Assembly: GCA_041618535.1 (NCBI GenBank)
Contig: JBFKFP010000131.1
Coordinates: forward strand, 1 to 8,006
DNA from: SHLJ01 sp041618535
Lineage (GTDB): Bacteria > Bacteroidota > Bacteroidia > Flavobacteriales > Flavobacteriaceae
DNA: 8,006 nt
Reading direction: 5' to 3'
In this document: piece by piece, positions 7,154 through 8,006 of the stretch
How the letters are laid out: each line of letters begins with the position of its first letter
Numbering within the stretch: position 1 is the stretch's first letter
Made by a program: the position numbers and the translations under genes
Notes under the pieces: model-generated
Told to the model about the DNA's origin: nothing
The model's input: only the letters and a program-made list of their open reading frames with translations
Database searches by the model: none

Positions 7154-8006
7154 CAATTCCTGTTCTCGATATTCTTATATGCCGATATAATTTTCTTGAC
7201 CAGTTTGTGCCTGATGACATCGGTATCGTCAAGGTGCACGATTCCAACACCTTTAATATCCTTTAAGATCAACAAGGCCTCTTTAAGCCCGGAGATTGTT
7301 CTTCTGGGAAGATCTATCTGTCCGGGGTCACCGGTAAGCAGAAATTTGGCATTTTTACCCATGCGGGTTAGAAACATCTTCATCTGGGCGTGGGTGGTAT
7401 TTTGGCCTTCATCAAGTATCACAAAAGCGTTATCTAGTGTCCGGCCCCTCATAAATGCCAGCGGAGCGATCTGGATTACACCTTTGTCGATGTGATTCAT
7501 AAGTTTTTCATGTGGTATCATATCGCGAAGCGCATCATAAAGCGGCTGCATATAGGGATCGAGTTTCTCCTTGAGATCCCCGGGAAGAAAACCAAGGTTC
7601 TCCCCCGCTTCAACGGCTGGCCTGGTGAGAATTATTCGTTTAACCTCCTTATTTTTCAGTGCACGTACGGCTAATGCAACACCGGTATATGTTTTCCCTG
7701 TCCCAGCAGGACCAATGGCAAATACCATATCGTTCTTCCGTATTTCTTCCACCAATTTCCTCTGGTTTGGGGTCTGGGCCTTGATCAGCCTTCCTGACAC
7801 CCCGTGCACCAGGACCTCGCCACTGGCATCCGAAGTGGCATATTCTTCCGAGTTATTACTGGTTAAAATTCGTTCAATACTATTCTCGTCCAATACATTG
7901 TACTTGACGAAATGATTGAGCAACATCATAAGCCGCCTGTCAAATTCTTCCAACATCTCCTCGTCGCCATAGGCTTTAATCTTATTTCCCCTGGCTACAA
8001 TCTTCA
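7153..8006 (-). CDS. phoH: PhoH-family ATPase (PhoH/PhoL type), 5' truncated
   Basis: Cytosolic P-loop NTPase of the PhoH family, related to E. coli PhoL (YbeZ), which is associated with RNA and ribosome metabolism. The exact activity is unsettled. The frame stays open through base 8006, and the upstream codons (V-A-R-G-N-K-I-K-A-Y-G-D-E-E) match the conserved N-terminal region, so the ATG at 7954-7956 is internal and the true start is outside the window. About 283 residues are visible of the usual 310-330. Counting from that internal Met: Walker A GPAGTGKT (82-89), LTRPAVEAGENLGFLPGD (110-127), FMRGRTLDNAFVILDEGQN (168-186) with Walker B DE, and TGDPGQIDLPRR (208-219). Walker B reads DEGQN where many relatives have DEAQN, a conservative change. 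Its TGA overlaps the purC ATG by one base, so the two are co-transcribed. The phoH-purC order is one I associate with Bacteroidota. Confidence 0.95.
   Translation of the reverse strand, partial: KIVARGNKIKAYGDEEMLEEFDRRLMMLLNHFVKYNVLDENSIERILTSNNSEEYATSDASGEVLVHGVSGRLIKAQTPNQRKLVEEIRKNDMVFAIGPAGTGKTYTGVALAVRALKNKEVKRIILTRPAVEAGENLGFLPGDLKEKLDPYMQPLYDALRDMIPHEKLMNHIDKGVIQIAPLAFMRGRTLDNAFVILDEGQNTTHAQMKMFLTRMGKNAKFLLTGDPGQIDLPRRTISGLKEALLILKDIKGVGIVHLDDTDVIRHKLVKKIISAYKNIENRN
7158..7161 (-). promoter_or_regulatory. Shine-Dalgarno-like AGGA for purC
   Basis: AGGA on the minus strand, within the last codons of phoH, lies 4 bases before the first purC ATG and 7 before the second. It is the only clear Shine-Dalgarno-like sequence among the five gene starts in the window; the others have A/T-rich leaders, as is usual in Bacteroidota. 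The spacing slightly favours the second ATG. Reinitiation by ribosomes leaving phoH is likely at either. Confidence 0.4.

Noticed and set aside
7154..7156. TTG as the purC start.
   Set aside because: Two ATG codons follow immediately, and the first forms the common TGATG overlap with the phoH stop.
7121..7495. 124-codon + strand frame across the purC/phoH junction.
   Set aside because: Antisense to two strongly conserved genes, no family resemblance and no start context.
7954..7956. ATG as the start of phoH.
   Set aside because: The frame continues to the window edge and encodes conserved PhoH N-terminal residues (V-A-R-G-N-K-I-K).

Overview
The window reads as ordinary chromosomal DNA from a member of the Bacteroidota, probably a flavobacterium-like organism. 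The grounds are the protein types (a 635-residue acetyl-CoA synthetase, a long-form PurC, PhoH next to PurC, an exported amidohydrolase), moderate-to-low GC by eye, and A/T-rich upstream regions: of the five starts visible, only purC has a Shine-Dalgarno-like sequence. I see no insertion sequence, integrase, tRNA, rRNA, CRISPR array, prophage gene or toxin/defence module. Taxonomy below phylum is inference.

Layout. A 5'-truncated + strand gene for the carboxyltransferase (beta) subunit of a propionyl-CoA-type carboxylase occupies 1-924. All other genes are on the minus strand. Read in their own direction, from high to low coordinates, they are: phoH (7153 to beyond 8006, its 5' end outside the window), purC (6191-7153), a sodium:alanine/glycine symporter of the AGCS family (4811-6190), acetyl-CoA synthetase acs (2759-4666), an unassigned 164-residue helical protein (2108-2602) and an exported amidohydrolase-2-type metallohydrolase (959-2044). 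The last one converges on the carboxylase gene across a 34-base gap.

Transcription units. phoH, purC and the symporter are packed end to end: the phoH stop and purC start share a base (TGATG), and the purC stop is followed directly by the symporter ATG. They are very probably one operon with translational coupling. A 144-base spacer carrying part of a long-range inverted repeat separates the symporter from acs. A 156-base spacer with a 10-bp hairpin separates acs from the 164-residue gene. The amidohydrolase follows after 63 bases.

How the genes may work together. Acs activates acetate (and usually some propionate) to acyl-CoA. The carboxylase beta subunit belongs to the route that takes propionyl-CoA to methylmalonyl-CoA, so both flanks of the amidohydrolase/164-residue pair deal with short-chain acyl-CoA. 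PurC carries out a late step of IMP synthesis. The coupled AGCS symporter could supply glycine or alanine, and glycine is a purine precursor, but that link is inference. I found no convincing new biological system. The items worth a second look are the purC-symporter coupling, the inverted repeat spanning the symporter stop codon, the exported amidohydrolase and the uncharacterised 164-residue protein. There is no gene-free stretch longer than 300 bases.
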